DNA of 64,000 bases from Ridgeia piscesae. Taxonomy: Eukaryota; Annelida; Polychaeta; Sabellida; Siboglinidae. Positions 22,183 through 37,100 of this stretch are shown here, piece by piece (positions within the stretch are counted from its first letter, which is position 1; the number at the start of each line of letters is the position of its first letter). A program made the position numbers and the translations under genes. Below the pieces are notes generated by a model. It ran no database searches. It was given only the letters and a program-made list of their open reading frames with translations, and was not told where the DNA came from. Where the stretch lies: contig JAODUO010001606.1 in the NCBI GenBank assembly GCA_025642075.2, positions 1-64,000 on the forward strand, in the 5' to 3' direction.

Positions 22183-25100
22183 GTACAAGTCTTTATGTTA
22201 GATTTATTAACTATTGATAATTTACATGTTAAGCATATGTTTAATCGTTCTGATGGTGTGAAAGAAATAGGAAATATGCAGTTTGCCACAAAGTGCTGTC
22301 AGACATCATGTATCAATATCAACCCTGGGGACTACGTACAATTCTACATGGTTGGATGGTAAACCGGACAAGGTGGCTTGATTTGTCCAGTTCACATCCC
22401 TTGTGTATTGTTGTCTTGGCAGTATGCCAAGTGACCTCAGATGAATTTGGTCAGTTCTCACTAAGATGTGTCCACAGGGTTATAGTGCAGGAATTCCATC
22501 ATAAAACATCATCACCCTTCATGCTTATTAAATGGCTCCATTTTCATAAACCTCTTCATACTGCATAAGAAGAGCATTTGGCACCTTGTTAAATTATTGT
22601 TTGGTAAAATATTTAGATATCATGGTGGATTTTTATTTTGTTATCACTTCTGCAGAAATCGGATGGCATAAACCACCAACGACAAATGAGCAGATTACTT
22701 TAATGAAATAGGTGCATTGCCCCCAACTGGGACAAACACTGACTAATGTCTGACTCTTGTAAGTGGGTTATCAGCCAAACCAAACATGTTGGCTGTGCAG
22801 TGTGCACACCCGGACCTGACCTACATTGTTGGTATGAAGAAACTGTTTGGACTGGATAATGACACCAGTCTAAGCCAGGGTCTGGACGTAATAGCCACTA
22901 GGCAGCAGTCGGCAGCAACTGAAAGCAATAGGTGCCAGAAATAAGGATACCCGTGCCGTTTTTCACGACCTGTGCTATGTATCACGCAGTTCCCAGGTGC
23001 TGGGATAGGTGCTGCAGCACACACGACTGAACACAAAATAACACACTACTATTAGTCAGCTTCCGATAAAATTAGCCTGACACACTAAACTCATTGTTTA
23101 CCTGTAATATTTTACCTGTGTCTGATTGCAAGTTCACCTGTTTTCTTTTGTTGTAATACCTGTTGGTGTGTTGACTTATCAACTGTGGGTCAAGATACAC
23201 AGGAATGCTGTTGCACACATTAAATATGACTTGTCAACAGGTAGTTTGATGGCGGGAACAACATAGTAAATGTCTTATTGAATATAAATTAAAATTTATG
23301 AAAAATTAAGAAGCAGGTGAATAGTATGGCATTAGCATGCATTAAATACTAAAGTAAAGTTCAGAACTTGACATTAACTATCAGAAAGAAGCTTCTCTGG
23401 GCAAGGAACAAGTACTAATTCATGTTTGCTTATCCCAGCAAAAATCCACTTATCCCAACAAAAAACAACTTGTCCTAACAAAAAATGTCAAATGTTAATG
23501 CCATAAATGCATTGCTAAACCGCCGCGAACATGTCTAAGCCCTGGGTCACTGTTATAAGCCATAATTATCCAAATGACGTTTACTACAATCGTGATCTGT
23601 GCTTTATGTACTATGCAAATTTCATTTCAACTTCTTGCATTTCAAAGTAGCATTCATGTTAAAAAAATTATACAAAGTGGTCACGTATAATTTCAGTGAA
23701 AAGTCGTCTTAATGGTGAATGATAATAATGCATCTAACTTCAGTGTTTTAATCTGACATCAGTAACCTAGTGACTAAGTGGGTAAAAAAGTATTACTGGT
23801 TCCATTTGGTTAGTAAGTTCCATGGTGACGTGAAAGCAATGAATGACAATATGTGTATGCAAGCTCCAACTACAGGGTAGCTTGACTAGCTTCTATTACA
23901 ATATGATATTTTGCGTATGAATCAAATGTAAATTTTTTGCTAAATAACAAACAGTATATTATATTGGAAGTTTTTGTGCAGCTCAATCAACTTGTCCCTT
24001 TGGCCAATGTACTTGTCCGCCATTTGTAATTAGTTATCCTGGACATGTGTTAATGTTGAACCCTGTAGTTTCTCCCTGTCTATTTATACTTCTCCAAGTT
24101 AAAAAAGAGTATGACATGTCACTGTTGGAGACATGTATCCATGACAATGTCCAGTACATTTAAATACTTTCAGAATTATTTGACAATAGATAACTGGTTA
24201 GTGAACATTTTAAAATTACCCAATAATCATTTGGAATGTCACCATGAAACAGACTAGATCGAATAATATAGTTGAATGCTGAATGCAATTTTTTGTTATC
24301 TGATTATGATTGGGGTTTGACCGTTTATTCATTTAGATTTTTATAACAATATAATTGTATATATGAAGCAATTATGAGGTATTAAAAATAAAATGTTTGC
24401 TAAGCATCAGTTGGTGCCATTTTAAAAATAAATTTAAGCAGTGAATCATTACCCCACCCGCACCTCCCCCAATGCAGCTGCAGTGCCCACTTGTGTGTTC
24501 TGTGGTTATTCAACTGGTTAAATCAATAGCAGATTATAGCCAGGTGGCACTGCAGTAGTCCATTGTTACCAATAACAATGGACCATGCCACCAAACCTAA
24601 TTTGTCTTGGTCCGCTGGCATGGGGATAGAAGATCTGATTAGTTGACTGACGGCCATGAACTTGTTGTCACTGCAGTGTTCATTACTGGCTGTTGGCCTC
24701 CAGGCTTCTTTCCCCTAAAGCAGCAAGTAATCCTCTTGGAGAAGTGCTGGTCAGTGCTGCTGGAGGCAAGACCAGTTACGTTTGATATGTCACAAATTTA
24801 TTTGCGCCATTAAATTTTCATGCAGCCAGCCAGGTGAGTCGTAGTGGCATCTGTTATTCAAATTGTGTATTGTAATACAATAACAAGCATGGTTTTTGTC
24901 CTGCAGCAGACGAATGGAGACCTCTGGTAAAGGCAGTTTTATTGCATTGCTAGTGTTAGTATTTTTTTGCGCAATTGCACCTATGTTTTTGTTTTATAGC
25001 AGGCAGTTAGATTTCATTTTGCCTATGATTGTATCATTTATGTTGGTTTATGTCAGTGGCTTGGTGTCTGCACTTGTGTATATGTTATTTACACAAATAT

Positions 25101-28100
25101 AAAAGGGCCACTTTCTGTGTTGTCACACGCATTTAGCAGTGCACTCATTACATGGCAGACTTACAGTCTTGTTGTGTGCTTCTTTCACTTATACCCGGCT
25201 GCGTTGCTGGCAGATTAAAGCATGCAGTATTTGAGTTATGTCTGCTGCTGCTTTATGCTTGGCTTGATATAGAGAGCCATTCCTTATACTTTGCACATCA
25301 TTGAATGGCACATGTTGGAGTTACGACACCAGTTCAGTTATGAATTATTCACTTATAAGAGATGTTCATTCATAATTATTGGCGTGGGATTGATAGACTT
25401 CCTACAGCCGTCATTGGAAGGAGCCCGTGGCTCATGAGTCAATAGGCACGAGCATCATGCATGCGTAAACACGTGGTGACTCACCATGGCCAGCCAGCCG
25501 TTCCAGTACCACACTTATAGCAGTGGGTAAATTATTGATTATAACAAGCATCGCGACAGCCATTTTGTTTTGCCGCGTGTTGTAAGGGGCTGTGTGAGCT
25601 GTTAGTGTACATGGCTGGAGCCAGGTCACCGGCATTGGAACTAGTCTCACACGGATCTATCCTCATGCTGGGCTGGTCACTGCAGCCCATTTAGGGTGTC
25701 CACATTTCAACAGTGAGTAGGCTTAGTATGCCATTTACTTGTGTCAATGTCTTTGTGTGTGCTAAAGTCCCTCATCCGAGACTCTGACCTGTCATCTCAT
25801 CTCGCCTGTGCATGCTGTTAAATTGGGACACCTCAGATAAATTGCCCCTGTCCCTAATTGCACTGTTATCTGCATGGCCAGTTTCCGTTGTTGTAGTTTG
25901 TAGTAGGATGGGAGACATTCCATGCAGCAGTGATGAATAGGTTCTGACGCATACAGATAACAGTCTTGTCTGTCTGAATATGCATAGTTAGAAGGAGGGG
26001 GCAGGGTTAAATCTGTAATTAGAAACATGCTATGAATAGGGGTGATATTTGATATAAACAGGAGGTCACCACACAAATAGATAGCTTTGGCTTGTTATCA
26101 TAGATACTAGATCGGTTGAATTCATGTTTCATCCAGAGACTCGGAAACCATTTATCTGTACATCAGTCCAGGATTTGGGATAGTTACATAGTACCTCAGC
26201 TTCATTGTTGATTTTGGTCGTGGTAATTGCTATATTATAGCATGTGTGTAATAAACATTTGTTTCAGACTCTTTGTTGCAGTGAATTTTTAAGGTACATT
26301 TTTCTTTATAAAATTGATTAGAAGTTTTATTTAGCTAATTCTAAATCCTTTAGTGAAAAAAGACAGGTATTAGTAAATGTTCTCACTTGTACGTTGAATC
26401 AGCAGCTTCAACTGCACAATATAAAGCACTTTGAACCTTTTGAAGTGTTCACATAGCATAATAACTTGAATAAGTGAGTTGTATTGACCACTTCAAAATA
26501 TTCAGAAGTTACTCGGCAGCTTTCTGTCAAATAATGTATTATTATTGAGTGTGGCTAAAGATAATGCAATATGCTAAAGTTTAGGCGTTTGGGGCATCAT
26601 ACTTGTTCTAAATTTACCGTAACTGGTTACAATGATGTATTTAATAACACTACACACTCAGAAGTTGCTATGTATGTTGGAAGTCCTTGTATCTAATATT
26701 AGACCAACAATTCAGGTACAAGAAATGCAGCCTGCCACTCAGGAAATATATTGGCTCGTGATTAGAACACAGAGATCGTATTGGTTAATTCCCTAGCAAC
26801 TAGCTTTGAGGTGTCCAGGTAACTATTGAGTTACAGCCCTATTTTAATAATTTGCGTTAGCCTGAACTTATTACTATAAAAAAAAAATATTATTGGTGTC
26901 TCAACGTAAGCAGTAAACTTTTGAAGTTTGGGTGAATTTGTAAAATAATACGGAAAAAAGCTGATGTTAATGTGAACCATTGAAACCAGTGGCTAAAATT
27001 ATAAAACAACATGGAAAATTACTTTCCAATTTGGCTGTAGTGTAAGAAAAAGTAGGTTCATAAAATCAGTGGTTTTGATGTTTTCTTGAGTGTCTATATT
27101 GATGTTTTAGTTTTGACACGCAATAATTTATACTGGGATCAATATTCAGTATTGGAAATTGAAATATGAATCTGCTGTGTTCAAATGCCACAACAGAAAT
27201 GTACCTGAGATATATTGCCACGAATCTAGTCTATTGGCAGTTTAGCATGTCATCACAGTCTACAAAATCATGTTCCTAAAATACCACTGCAGGTCTATGA
27301 TCAAGCAGATCAACTGACCTGGGTGCTGTTAATATTCTGTCAGAAGTCGTCCTGATGCCGACCGCATGAAAATAGTCTCATTGATCTGTTCTGCCTAGAT
27401 AGCTGAATTAACACACCCTGAATCCCTAGACAGACTCAACAACTGCAGTGTGGGTTGTGTAGGTGTGACACTTGTATGAGGTGGTCTAAAATTAATTTGT
27501 CTAACAAATTTGAAGTTTCTTTGATATTAAGAATATATTTTACATTGATAGTTGTAAAAAAGACACTAAACATTTATGAAAAAATTAAAATGTTAAGTTT
27601 GGTTAGTGCTTAAACAGGATACTTTTGTGATGAAAAATCCCAAACCACTTAGAGATTGAATGTAGTCATGGCAACGTTACTTACACTTGAATGCATTTAT
27701 CCAATTGCATAATTATTGCATGTCTGAGCCAGGCACCCTGGGATGCTTTGGAATTTAGACAAGCTGACATTTAAGCATGTGAATGTGTGGGGGTGTTATC
27801 ATAAACATTTAAGCATATTTCATACAAGGGTGTAATTTTGTATCGACTGCCAGTGTCCAATAATAATATTTATACGCTGTTTATTTTACCTTTGCATATG
27901 TTGTAATGATCGCTCTCTCAGCTCTGGTTCCTCGGTCAAGGATGTTGCCATAAAACGTTTATTAATATTATGGTGTTATAATAGATTAGATAATTTTTGG
28001 TAGCAGCTACCAGACAATGAAGAAACGCATAATTTTTGTTAAAACGAACTGTTTTTAGGTCATGATGAATTATTCTATTTGCATCACCATTGTTGAAAAA

Positions 28101-31100
28101 GCTACTCTGGTTTGGACAGGCTTTCCTCTGATGTAGATCTATCTGTAACTGGGCGATAACAAAATACACTGGAGGATTGCTTTGCATGCTTCAGAGCATG
28201 TCAGAGACAGGCTATCAACAGTGACAATCCAAATTGGATGCATGCTGTAGCCAGGCCAATGAGTCTGATGTTACTGGCAAACAGGCACGTCTCTCCCTCA
28301 CTAGTATTCTACGTCACGCTTTCCACAGATCCGCCCTCGATCAATACGAACAACGACTGTGCGGCCAGGCGAATGACACAGTCATTTTTATTGTTTGCCA
28401 CTCTGATATTGTATCCAGCATTGCCTTCGTATGTGATATCGGTGTCTGGGATTGGCACTGCAGTCATTTATAATGTGTACGGTGTGTTAATTGTGTATAT
28501 CAATAGTCTGGAAGTCCGAGTGTGGCAGAGGTGATTATAATCTGGGCCTGTATAGAGTCATTGACACGAGTCAGAGGTTTCTAGACACTAATCAAGTCTA
28601 AAATAAGGTGTTGAGCCTAGTCTGAGTAACGACTTTTGTGGCTGCATCATATGTGACTTTAATCAATGTCGATGTGATCACAGCATCATTGTCATTGGCA
28701 TTATCAGCGTCCATATAAAAACCAAGAATGTCCACACTCCACAGTGACTCAGTGGTGTATTAGACAGGTGCTGTCCTTTAGTTATTACAATCAATAAGGT
28801 CATATTGTGCATTGTGACATCATTGAAGTTATTGTAACACGTGTGATGCTGCCCACAAGTACCCAGCTAGACATTCTGATTTATTGCACATTGATAGTAT
28901 GGTACCTCACCATTAAGTCACCTCTGGGACTGCACCAAGTGATCTTAATGCCCAGGTGAAAATATTGGGGGAACTACTTTCTGTACTATTGCTGTAATGG
29001 AAAATTATTTAGAACTGTCCTAACATGACCTTAATTGCAAAGTGGCTGGATTACCGAGGTGACTATAGAGCAAGGTGCAAATTAATAATCAAATGTTATA
29101 GAGTAGTTGTTTTCCATAACTGTTTGATTAGAAAGCACAACATTTTGCCAATGGCAGTGATACGTCTGTCCTGTTGCCCGCGTGATCTTCGTTCATACAT
29201 TTATTCATTTGTCTGTGACATAAAATTGGTCATGCTGCTATGGTAATTTAGTAGGTCTGCAGCCTGATGATTCTTCCGGCCCGTGTTACTGGCATTCAGC
29301 ATATTGTGTTGCGCAATTTTGTAAGCAGACTGACATTTCAAACATTTAATACATGCACAGTGTACTGGAGACTCTGTGGCTGTTGCCTTGTTTGTGCAAG
29401 AGGTAGAAAAACAGTTTTATGTGCAGTATAATTTAATCGCAATGAAGTCATTGCTTGAAGACTGAATGACAACGTATACATGCGAGTCAATGTGTGACAA
29501 TGAATGTCTAGCTATTTTTGCTCTGGGTGCTCAGACTCATTTCATGTGTGTACGCTATTGAATGTAATTTTAATAGTATCTTTTGATCAGAAATTGCCCT
29601 ATTCCAACAGCCCATTGTGGACAATGTAGTCTTTATGAAAACTACTACTCAACTGGTTGGAATGTCACATTGATGAATGTGATAACGGTTGCTTCGTTTG
29701 TTTCGTTAAAGAACAGTGGTCGTGGCCTGAAGTCACACCAGATAATCAAGTGTGAGTGCAGGGGTCAGGGTGAAAATGTAATTATATAGCCAACTCACTG
29801 CGGCATATTATATTCAGTTAGATTCGGAAAAATATAATTCACGGATCCAGTGTAATTTTCGTTGATGAAATGGTGCGTTACCACTTTGTGATTATTCGCA
29901 TGTGTTTAGAGAACAAATTGTGCACAACTATGCAGAACATTGTCAACTTGATCTCCGTGAGCGGTGTTATTAGCGTGGCCAAAATTAGATGTTTCTGACC
30001 TGAGAGAGAAGTCACACTGCAGCCAGTAAATCAGTGAATGACACTGTGGATGTTGACCTAAACTACTTGTCTGAGTAGAGCTGGTATTGATTGGTTCTCT
30101 ATCTATACGCTGGCATTGGCCATAGTCACTGACCTCACCGTGATAAACCTGCCAGCCAAGCTGGGCGTAGTAATGGCTTATACAGGCAGGAATGCACTGT
30201 CCAAAGGTCCAAGCGAGCAGGATAGCTACCAGTGGGAATTGTGAATTGTGTAGATACATGCTTTGTTATCAAATGGAATTCCTATTTGATGTTTATTTGA
30301 TGATGTTACCAAAAACGTATAATTTTGAAATGCAAAAACTTACAAGATTAATTTTGTTATTATCTCTTAATATCTTGCCATTCACTGATGGAGCAACGTT
30401 GCATTATATCCTGTGATTCGTAGCAGTATCAGACCAAAAACAAGTGCTGAGACATTCAGTTAGCACATCTTAATTTATAACTAAGGTGAGACGGGAAATG
30501 ATTGATGTCATATTTTACAGTCCAAAGGTCCTGAAAACCAGTCAGATCAAGGATGTTTTGTTCCACTTTGTTGTTTGAGCAAATGAAAACAATGCTTGTT
30601 TTTTTCAGTTGATTTGCAAAAAACAATTGTACATATGTAAGCGTAAAATATGTATTTAGGAATGATGGTGTTTAATTTCCTCTATAGACCTTTGCTTCAT
30701 GAGGAAACAGTGGGCTGGACACTATCTTATAGCCATACCATATTGGTTAGCTTACGCTACTTCATAGCAGTCTCAAATCAAGTAACTCACCCAGTGCTGA
30801 ATGTCACATTTTTAGGGCCAGTCTTGGAAGTTAGATTCCAATATGGGTGGTACTAATCATCTCCAGCCTGCCATATGGTAACTGATGCAGATCATTCTTG
30901 GCACTGATGCAAATAAACACGTCTTTCAAGGAACACATATCTGGCCTGAGTGTTTGGACCACATTTTCAGATACTGCTGCTTAGTGGTCAGAATAACTGG
31001 AAACAGACTGACACATCTCATCTGATAAATCAGGCCAGTTGGCCAGAATGCAGTCCACCTCAGGGAACAATACCACCAATATGTCTTGATGAAACATGTT

Positions 31101-34100
31101 GAGAACCTAACCATATTGCTTCAAGTGTAACGTTGCTCCCAATGGCCAAGATGCATCTCTTGGGTAATATTTGGCTGGATTGAAACCAGTCCTAGTTACA
31201 CATTTTGAAATTTTTTCAATCAATCTGCCTATGGATTTCCAAGGACCTGCGTAATGCTATTCTTTCCTAGCTCTGCTATAGGAATCTGTACACAATTTAA
31301 TAATTTTGACAACATTAACAACATACTAAAATCACTGATGAAAAACAACTCTGTTTGCTGGTGTGTAATAAAGTATTAAATAAATTATTGTAAATAATTT
31401 AAAAAAAATCCACATGTTTCATGTGTGTCCACTATTTGGAAACATTACACAGTCTTCAATAATCAAGTGACATTGCATTAATTTCTATCTGAGGGCTACA
31501 CCAAGTAATTTCATTTAGCTCAGCGACATGCTAATGCCATAGTCAGTCGTGCGTCCGATAACTGGCCTTTCATATGTTGACACGTCTGACCCTACTAGAT
31601 CAGTGAGCGATCGTCCAGTTAAGCACTGATCCGATGATTGTCTTCAGGTAGCAACAAGATTATGTTGATGAGCAACTAAGCATATTTTGTCATATTACAC
31701 TCGAGGTTATCTGACCAGTACATGTGAGTGCTCACTGCATTTCGGCTGGCTGCTAACCAGCCTGTTTGACACTGCATAAAGCGCTCATAAGCATAATGAG
31801 ATGTCGTTGTCGCCGTCTGCCATCTTGAAGCTGCGCAAATAACGCGGCAGATTTTTTCTCCGACACTCCGTTATTGGCCATGTCATGGCGGAAGATGGAT
31901 TCCAAGCCCTCGGATCAGTGATTACCGATGCACAAACTGCGCCCGGGTTTACGCAGGACGAGTGTTATTGACGAGGCTGGCACGATCACAATGTGATTTA
32001 CTGGAGGCCAGTGCCCTGCGAATGACTTAATATAAAATGTGCGACTGTGGCTGTCGACGGAGCCGCCCGGCGTGAGGGAGAACCAACCCATGAGCGGCGT
32101 CTCCAAAGATGGCTGCTGTTGCTGTCGTTGGTTGCAACGTGCCAACGTCACCACCGAAGGATCGTCACCAGCGTGAACACAGCACCTTGGTTGGATGTGG
32201 GGAATGAGAAGCCGGACTCGGTGGAAAGAGAAGACACGCCAGGACTCGGCCGAGTCCACCAGCACACAGGCGTCTATCCGCGAATTTGAACTGTTCCGCG
32301 AATTCTGCATCGTCGAGGATGCCCTGGTATTGCTCGCACCGTCTGTCCCTTTATCTCGCCTGTCTACTAGGGTAGCTACCCCAAGCTGTGTGTGAAATTT
32401 GGCTTTTGATTATTCTCCTGTCCTGTCGGCAGGTTTCTGGTTTCTTGCATGTGAATTGTTTGTTAGCTCTGTGTCAGTTATGGGGGTACATGGCAGTTAT
32501 GTAAGTAATACTAGATGTGTCTGTTAAGAAAATTACATAAAACAAGAGTGGAATAAATTAATGTTTATGTCATCTGAACAGGTTAGCACCACCCTGTAGT
32601 TAGTGAGCTGTCTGTAGGTTTATTCTTACCCAGCACTTCCATGTACTGATTTTTGTGGAACTGAGGACCAGGTAATCCTAAAATTTGAGCAGCAGAAATG
32701 CAGGTGTCAGTATATTTGTACAGAAATAATATAACATTGCGAGCAGAGATCGTCCAGTTGCTTGACCTGTCAAGTCGGGATTTACTCTCAAAAATTACTG
32801 ACTATTTACAAAACGGATTAACAAGCATTTAACCAGCGAGTTTGTGTTTGGCTATGAATGTGGCTTTCTACAACGGATATCGAATCTCAACTGTCAAGAT
32901 TGTCAAGTGGCAGTTGGATGTTCTTATTTGGGTGGACACCACTTGATAGCAGCCTATGTCAGCAATGTTAGTTTGCAAATGGGATTTGTTGTTCTTTATT
33001 CAGTTATTACTACTGGGTGAATATATAATATGTTATCATAGTCTTTGGGGAAGTACTTCAATATTCCTCATATCTGCCTGAAAGATTTTCAGCATTGATT
33101 TTTTGCACACCAAAATATCAATATCCAGGGCAGTGTGAATGCACAATGACGTGTTCATATAGATTACGAGATTACGTTGTTTGTCAATGTAGATCTCCAC
33201 CATGAGGCACACATTACTGCTTTGATAAACCTTCAAGCTCCCATATATAGTGTGTAAAAGAAACATCCTATGTCGCCCTGTGTTTTCTCTAGAGGTCTCA
33301 ATGTATACAGAGCATCACTTGGGAAATGTTATTATTACCAGCACCATAAATAGATACCATTTTGTGTGTGTGTGTGTGGGGGGGGTCCTTGATTGAAATG
33401 CAGATCATACCTGTAAGGTATGATCTGCATCAACATTCTCAATGGTACTTAGTAATTTCCTTAGTGATGCTGCAATGTTAAATTGTTTTGCTATACTTTT
33501 GTTTTAGCATACAACAAGCATGTGAAACTTTCATTTCTTTGTTCTTCAGTATTTTAGTTGTTTCACAGAAACACACCATGTTCAGACTGTATTAATGCAT
33601 TGTGTATTTGCCAAATCGATCATTGTAGTTAACAAACTATGTTTTTAAATATGCAAACCTGATACACATGATGTTCTGGGAGAGACTTGTAAACTAAACA
33701 AACATGAGCAGGTCATGTGTAAATAAACCCAGTAGTTAAACCTAACTTTATTTATGTGCGTATTGATTCATGTTAATGACTACAGGTATTTCTTACACCT
33801 TTGGTCAGGTCCCTTTCAACTAGACCCTAATATCAACACGACAGTATTACCAATATATTTATTATGTGTAATTGACTTTTACTGCTCATTTGAATAGCCA
33901 ATTTGTTTATGCTGGAGGAAGTCATATAAGCTGACTACATTTGTAAATGGTTCAACTTTCCATATTCCTTTAAGACCACAGCAGTTAACAACAGCTTAAT
34001 TACTGAAGTACTACTACAGAGTGGTTGACCCTGGGGTCATGCCTTGATGGTGCTCATCTGTGATGAACAGGATGAGAAATACTGATGTATTGCAGTTTAG

Positions 34101-37100
34101 CCAATTAATAGTTTATCAAATGTTGCTGTTATATTTCCAAAATAAATACATGTTGAATAGCTAGATGTAAAAGACAGCTACACACAGGTATGTTTTATAA
34201 ACAAGTCGCATCATAACTTATAATAATAAGATGACATAATTACAAAATATGAATAAATACATGCTGAATTGCTGGATGAGATGGATGTGTATAAATGGAA
34301 GTGTATTAGAAAAAAGCCATGTCAATATCTCAATGGTTTCTTGTAAATTTTATTACTATTTTACCCAATGTTGCTGTTGAAATAAAGTAGACATTTTACA
34401 ATTGCAGGAAATCCCAGCAGAAGTGAATGAGCAATCCCCGAAGGAGGAAGTGGTAGACAAAAAGAAGGAGAAGGAATTCAAGAAACGCGAGGAGAAGGAG
34501 CGCAAGGAACGCGAGAAGCGTGAGAAGGCCGACCGAGAGAAAGCGAAGAAGGAGGAGGAGAAGCGAAAGAAGGAGGAGGAGAAGCGACGTAAAGACATGG
34601 AGAAGGCAGAGAAGCCAGCGTCTCCGAAGAAGGCCGAATCCGCGCCAGCCCAAGTGGCTCACACACACAGTGGCAAGACCATCCGCGCCACTGCAGTGCT
34701 TCTTGATGGCGAGAAACACGAGGTGGAACTCGAGGTAAGCATTGAATGTAACTGTATTTCCCCTGTGTATGACAACGGAAGTGGGTCACTTTGCTGTTTT
34801 TGTCACCCTTACCCACACCCTCCAATGTTCGCATACGTTTCTACCTAGATCTTCCATCTGAGAAACATTTGTGTCACAACAAAATTATGATTGTAAATTG
34901 TTATTCTTGTTCACTTTTGCGTGTTGGCTGCCTTCAATACTTGTCATGGCCATATTATCCAGGAAAATTATATGATGGAACCATTTTAATAACTTATGCA
35001 AGATCTCCCATTGAGGATAATCAACACTGTAATTTTTATAGTTAGCCCTGCCTGTGAGTTCTTTTTAAATATCATGAAGGCTTTCAACAGTTTAGGGCCT
35101 CTAATAAATGCTTATTAAGCCCTGAAATGCAGCAGTTGGTGATTACGTAAATGTAAGAATATGAATTTTTGCATGCCGTAGGAAGTGTTCGCTGTTTTGT
35201 ACATAACCATTTTGACATTTGCCTGCTGCTGTCTCCGTGTCAATGAATATTTTATATGGGACGCTGTGGGAATTGCAGAGGTCACCCACTTCCTGGTGAA
35301 TAATTTCCTTGTTTACCCTGAGATGGCGCCTGGTGCATCTAGGCCCAGAATGAATCACCCAAAGTGGCAGGTGGGAACGAGGGTTGTAGGCATGGTCCAC
35401 TTATAAATTCGGTGAAAAATGTGGAAGGGAAACCCACAGCTGCCTATGTTTGTGATAACGGTAGCAGATATATGTTAACCGGAAAATCCACATGGTTGTG
35501 GTCGGGCCTGCCCAAACTATTCTACTGAAAAATGATGGGATGTTCAGAAGGTGGCACCAAGTGCCAGATAACTGTGTCAAAACAATACTGACCACAGAGT
35601 GTGATCCTGTCAAACACACAGCCTGCACAGATAAACTCACAGTGCCCAGTGCCCAGATCTGGCTGACCTAGGAAGCCAACTGACACCATGGAATGTTATG
35701 ATAGTAATCTGAGGAGGGGCAGGAGATGGACCCACAAGACTAGGGCCCTTCACTGATGCCCCAGATGTGTGACTGTAGTAGCAGATGCCAGGTTTGTGTC
35801 TTATGGGTGATCATACTGAGTCTTGTGTCAGAAACCTGGCTTCTTCACTTTATGACAGAGCTGATGTTGATTCCACATCACTGATTCAGATTCATTCATT
35901 CATGTCCGTCCATCCACCAGTATGTACGATACTCCCAATATTTGGCACATTATATTCTTATAAAAAAAGTTTCAACATGCCAGTGAATGACAATGGACAG
36001 TATTTTCTACTGTGATGCAAGTTCAATGTACAGTTAGAAAAATGCTGCCCACAGAAATCCGCTGCACAGATGCAATGGTTTTGATAAAAAATAACACAAC
36101 ATTTCACCTGCTTCTGTGTCACCTAGCTTAACAGTCACCAGAATCTGTGTAGCTATGATTATAGTACACATATTAAAAAATTTATGAATTGGTGGTATGG
36201 AGAGATCTAAACTGGGAACAGCAAAGATGAGGGAAACATTACTGCAGACGTTCTCTTGCAAGCTGTGGTTTTATTAGATTGTTGGTGGGATTAACTGTCA
36301 ACCGGAGATCAATGTGGGCAGAAAACTGGGAAAAGAAATGATCGCATAAATCCTTTTTAATGTTTTCTGGATGTATTTTTATGGGTCTGTTGGTTGGCAG
36401 CTATATAAACATTATGGGTAGTAACAAGAAAAATACTGTAATAAAATCTTAACACTGTCACCAGTTTTGTGACGTAGGCTAGTTTATTAAGAGGTGTCAT
36501 AAGTCACAGTAAGGGGAGTTATGTCAAATGTAACAATGTTTAAATTGCAATGTTTTAAATATTATTAACAAGCTACAACATTTTCAAAATATACATCTAT
36601 ATCGTATCTAGGTTAACCTCTTCCACAGTGGTGCACTTAGGCACCTACACAAATGTTTTCATAACCGCTTGTCAGCTCTTTAACAAAACCAACATGCAGC
36701 TTATGTTGTTGCTGGCTTGATTAATGCAGTGTGTTTGAAGTTTTGACAAATATGTTTCGTGGCCGACTTACTGTAGCCTAACTTGTCGTGCTTCTGAAAT
36801 GATGATCAAGAAATTTTGTTTGAATCTTATTACATACAAGTGATACAACGCATGTAATTGTTTAGTAAAATTGCTTCAAATTAGTGATTTACAAGCAACT
36901 TGATGATAACTGTGAAACTAATCCAGCCTAGTTTGTGAACTTATACCTAAAAAGTATAAGTATTAAAAATATATTAGTCATTTAACATAGATTATTTTGC
37001 ACAAATTTAGGCGAGTGAATTATTTTCCATCTGCATTTTTCAAATGTGAGTGACGGAAGCACTGTTTATGGGGCGGGCCAGTGATCATATTAGCTCAATC

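Larger units (their letters stand above)
22183..34407 (+). other. EPB41: Intron of about 12 kb after the start exon
   Basis: The longest intron of the model. It contains an inverted SOX-like motif pair (24558-24583), a 14-bp perfect hairpin (33398-33430) and a CpG-rich promoter-like patch (about 31780-32340). A tandem acttatcccaacaaaaa-type motif repeats three times near 23428-23486. A 68-codon hydrophobic open frame at 24896-25102 is probably chance. No nested gene can be supported. Confidence 0.6.

Noticed and set aside
24896..25102. 68-codon open frame with two hydrophobic stretches
   Set aside because: T-rich sequence commonly encodes hydrophobic runs; no start context or conservation evidence.
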